From Treponema sp. (GTDB taxonomy: Bacteria > Spirochaetota > Spirochaetia > Treponematales > Treponemataceae): 14,908 nucleotides of DNA. A model generated the notes under the pieces. The model searched no databases. It had not been told where the DNA came from and saw nothing but the letters and a program-made list of their open reading frames with translations. Made by a program: the position numbers and the translations under genes. This document shows, piece after piece, positions 14,302 through 14,908 of this stretch (the stretch's first letter is position 1; every line of letters begins with the position of its first letter). The stretch is taken from contig JAILQA010000266.1 of the NCBI GenBank assembly GCA_024699205.1, positions 1 to 14,908 on the forward strand. Direction: 5' to 3'.

Positions 14302-14908
14302 ATGAATATATGGGGGCACAAATTGAAATATTTCTTAAAAATCTTATCCAGTCTGCTGGCTGGTATGGTAATTTTATTAGGTCTGTCTTCCTGTATTGTG
14401 GAAGAAGATTTAAGCAAAAGTATTAAGGGCACAAGTCAGACAAGTATTGATTCTGTCAGAATTGCAGGCAGAAGCATAATTTCTTACAACGAAAGCGTTT
14501 CTTTTAAAGCGGCAGTCTCTATGACCGGGGATGCAGCTTTAACTTATCTCTGGACAGTAACGCAGGGAAGTGATTATTTGCTTTTAAGCGACAGTGAGTC
14601 CAAAAAAATCACAGTTCAGGCAAATAACACTACAGCAAATGAACAAACTGCTGAGCTTCAAGTAATCGTTTCAGACGGAACAAACAGCATGACTGCAGTT
14701 CATCAGATTACAATTACAGAAAACGGAGTTACTCTTCCTCCTGAATCAATTCCTGCGTATACAGATACAATTTATATAAATCTGACTGATGGCCTTGTTT
14801 CCTCTGAAGATGTTTCTGATGATTCTTCAGATTCTTCATGGCAGGAGATAGGTGTGGGAGCGGAAGGTGAAGTTGCATTTTCAGATGAATGTGTGCTGGT
14901 AAGATATA
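14302..14908 (+). CDS. Putative lipoprotein with PKD/Ig-like domain, 3'-truncated
   Basis: The frame stays open to the end of the window (202 complete codons), so the C-terminus is missing. Numbered from ATG 14302, a basic start and hydrophobic core lead to a lipobox LSSC with Cys31 as the lipidation site. A TTG at 14323 behind GGGGG (14312-14316) would give the more usual lipoprotein start KYFLKIL with Cys24, so the start is open. Residues about 48-138 form a PKD/Ig-like sandwich: VSFKAAVSMTG, LTYLWTVTQG, ITVQANNTT and LQVIVSDG are the expected strands. After a Pro-rich hinge a new segment begins (TDTIYINLTDG, then a Ser/Asp-rich loop). Probably a surface-anchored protein facing the periplasm or outside; a role in carbohydrate binding or degradation is possible but the decisive part lies beyond the window. 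Confidence 0.75.
   Translation, partial: MNIWGHKLKYFLKILSSLLAGMVILLGLSSCIVEEDLSKSIKGTSQTSIDSVRIAGRSIISYNESVSFKAAVSMTGDAALTYLWTVTQGSDYLLLSDSESKKITVQANNTTANEQTAELQVIVSDGTNSMTAVHQITITENGVTLPPESIPAYTDTIYINLTDGLVSSEDVSDDSSDSSWQEIGVGAEGEVAFSDECVLVRY

Overview
This is an AT-rich bacterial window with nine protein-coding genes running through most of it, no rRNA or tRNA genes, no CRISPR array and no recognisable insertion sequence. The mix of genes (hybrid histidine kinase with HPt domain, two GGDEF proteins, an iron-type alcohol dehydrogenase, a MATE pump, a GH2 glycosidase with its own transporter, an exported DUF2147 protein and a lipoprotein with a PKD-like domain) and the low-GC base use fit a host-associated spirochaete such as a gut or rumen Treponema. 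That assignment is inference from gene style, not from a marker gene.

Layout. 1-1482 (+) holds the 3' part of a flavodoxin-fold / SCP2-like / membrane fusion. It converges, with a 22-bp overlap, on a minus-strand pair at 4555-1461: an MFS transporter followed by a cytoplasmic GH2 beta-glycosidase, which looks like an uptake-and-cleavage unit for a small glycoside. After an AT-rich, T-tract-containing divergent spacer comes a secreted DUF2147 protein (4774-5307, +).

From 11198 down to 5310 (-) four genes lie head to tail with gaps of 25, 24 and 17 bp: a double-receiver protein, a six-TM hybrid histidine kinase with receiver and HPt domains, a PAS-like/GAF/GGDEF diguanylate cyclase, and a BDH/YqhD-type alcohol dehydrogenase. 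This reads as one transcription unit coupling a phosphorelay and c-di-GMP synthesis to a redox enzyme. Divergent from it, across 76 bp, is a membrane diguanylate cyclase with a large extracytoplasmic sensor (11275-12876, +), then a MATE efflux pump (12926-14251, +) and a 3'-truncated lipoprotein gene (14302 to the window end, +).

The most unusual points are the three-part flavodoxin/SCP2/membrane fusion, the GH2 gene carrying a perfect palindrome and other repeat-like segments inside its reading frame, the phosphorelay-DGC-dehydrogenase operon, and genes whose start codons lie directly after -10-like hexamers without a ribosome binding site.
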